This document shows positions 63,731 to 64,000 of a stretch of 64,000 nt of DNA, piece after piece; position 1 is the first letter of the stretch; every line of letters starts with the position of its first letter. Under the pieces are notes generated by a model. The model ran no database searches, was not told the DNA's origin, and saw nothing but the letters and a program-made list of their open reading frames with translations. This stretch comes from Desulfobulbaceae bacterium (GTDB lineage Bacteria > Desulfobacterota > Desulfobulbia > Desulfobulbales > Desulfobulbaceae): assembly GCA_023544645.1 (NCBI GenBank), contig JAMJFO010000003.1, positions 62,001 to 126,000 of the forward strand, written 5' to 3'. Made by a program: the position numbers and the translations under genes.

Positions 63731-64000
63731 GTGAACACAGAAAAGACAGAAAACTCTCCTTCGGAGCCGGACGGGCTGCGCGGAGGGGACGATGATGGCG
63801 GCGAAGGTCCGCACAGGCCTGAGGAAAGCAGTGAGAAGAATTTCTGGCAATGGATGCGAATGGTATTGCGACTGCACCGCGGACCGGATACGACCGAGGA
63901 GCTTGAGCAAGAAATCCAGGATCTGCTCGAAGAGGGCGAAGTCCAGGGGCTGATCGGCAGCCTCGAAGAAAAACTGATCGGCAGGATTTTTGAATTCCGC
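63731..64000 (+). CDS. CorC/HlyC-like protein, N-terminal part (runs off the window)
   Basis: A GTG start at 63731 follows AAAGAGGTG. The first 90 residues are acidic and low-complexity, then FWQWMRMVLRLH and an ELEQEIQDLL/LIGSLEEKLIGRIFEFR segment. That last motif is the start of the CorC/HlyC soluble CBS-domain family, where IFEFRD is followed by the CBS region. If the family is right, it is a cytoplasmic protein tied to magnesium/cobalt handling. The rest lies beyond 64000. Confidence 0.65.
   Translation, partial: MNTEKTENSPSEPDGLRGGDDDGGEGPHRPEESSEKNFWQWMRMVLRLHRGPDTTEELEQEIQDLLEEGEVQGLIGSLEEKLIGRIFEFR

Overview
The window reads as a chromosome segment of a sulfate-reducing member of the Desulfobacterota, most like the Desulfobulbales. 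The main evidence is a complete dsrMKJOP operon (about 2.15-7.3 kb, minus strand), the membrane complex that passes electrons to dissimilatory sulfite reduction. It sits with AcsE-like C1 metabolism, an RpoN operon, lipopolysaccharide transport genes and an indolepyruvate:ferredoxin oxidoreductase. This assignment rests on gene content, not on a search.

Layout. 1-1.3 kb: the right part of an IS110/IS1111-family element whose transposase is broken by a 23-bp tandem duplication, followed by a structured non-coding end that may encode a bridge RNA. 1.3-8 kb: a flavodoxin-like gene, dsrMKJOP and an RsbRD-N-like gene. 8-16.8 kb: Prc protease, AcsE-like methyltransferase, an HsdR-N-like orphan, class II DAHP synthase, and the minus-strand lptA-lptB-rpoN-ptsN cluster. 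17-25 kb: arginine biosynthesis argB-argD and argF-argG-argH, split by an opposite-strand hybrid histidine kinase with a c-type heme motif in its sensor region. 25-31 kb: a lipoprotein, lysA-dapF-dapA-dapB (lysine/diaminopimelate) and folK, with a ~110-bp palindrome just before dapB. 31-35.6 kb: YHS-like protein, transaldolase, lytic transglycosylase, pgsA, thpR and a TPR/GspE-N protein. 35.7-40.3 kb: an SGNH/MBOAT O-acylation pair, a secreted anchor-type protein behind a consensus sigma-54 promoter, and tRNA-Cys. 40.4-46 kb: rnc, radical SAM protein, ABC-F ATPase and an FG-GAP protein. 46-57 kb: iorAB, two phenylacetate-CoA ligases, an ACT protein and a five-gene branched-chain-type amino-acid transporter. 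57-64 kb: a two-CW/SDR fusion, a PilZ protein, a fused AccA-AccD carboxyltransferase with biotin carboxylase, and the start of a CorC/HlyC-like gene.

How it fits together. Most genes are housekeeping: amino-acid, cell-wall, lipid and LPS functions. Two blocks define energy metabolism. DsrMKJOP links the quinone pool and periplasm to cytoplasmic sulfite reduction. The ior-paaK-liv block looks like uptake and oxidation of amino acids through aryl- or branched 2-oxoacids to CoA esters, with reduced ferredoxin as a product.

No CRISPR array, prophage, toxin-antitoxin pair or obvious defence island is visible. The most unusual signals are non-coding or architectural: the possible bridge RNA, the long palindrome before dapB, a second strong intergenic hairpin near 59.66 kb, two unrelated 23-bp tandem duplications, a heme-type kinase preceded by a 43-residue ORF, and the two-CW/SDR and AccA-AccD fusions.
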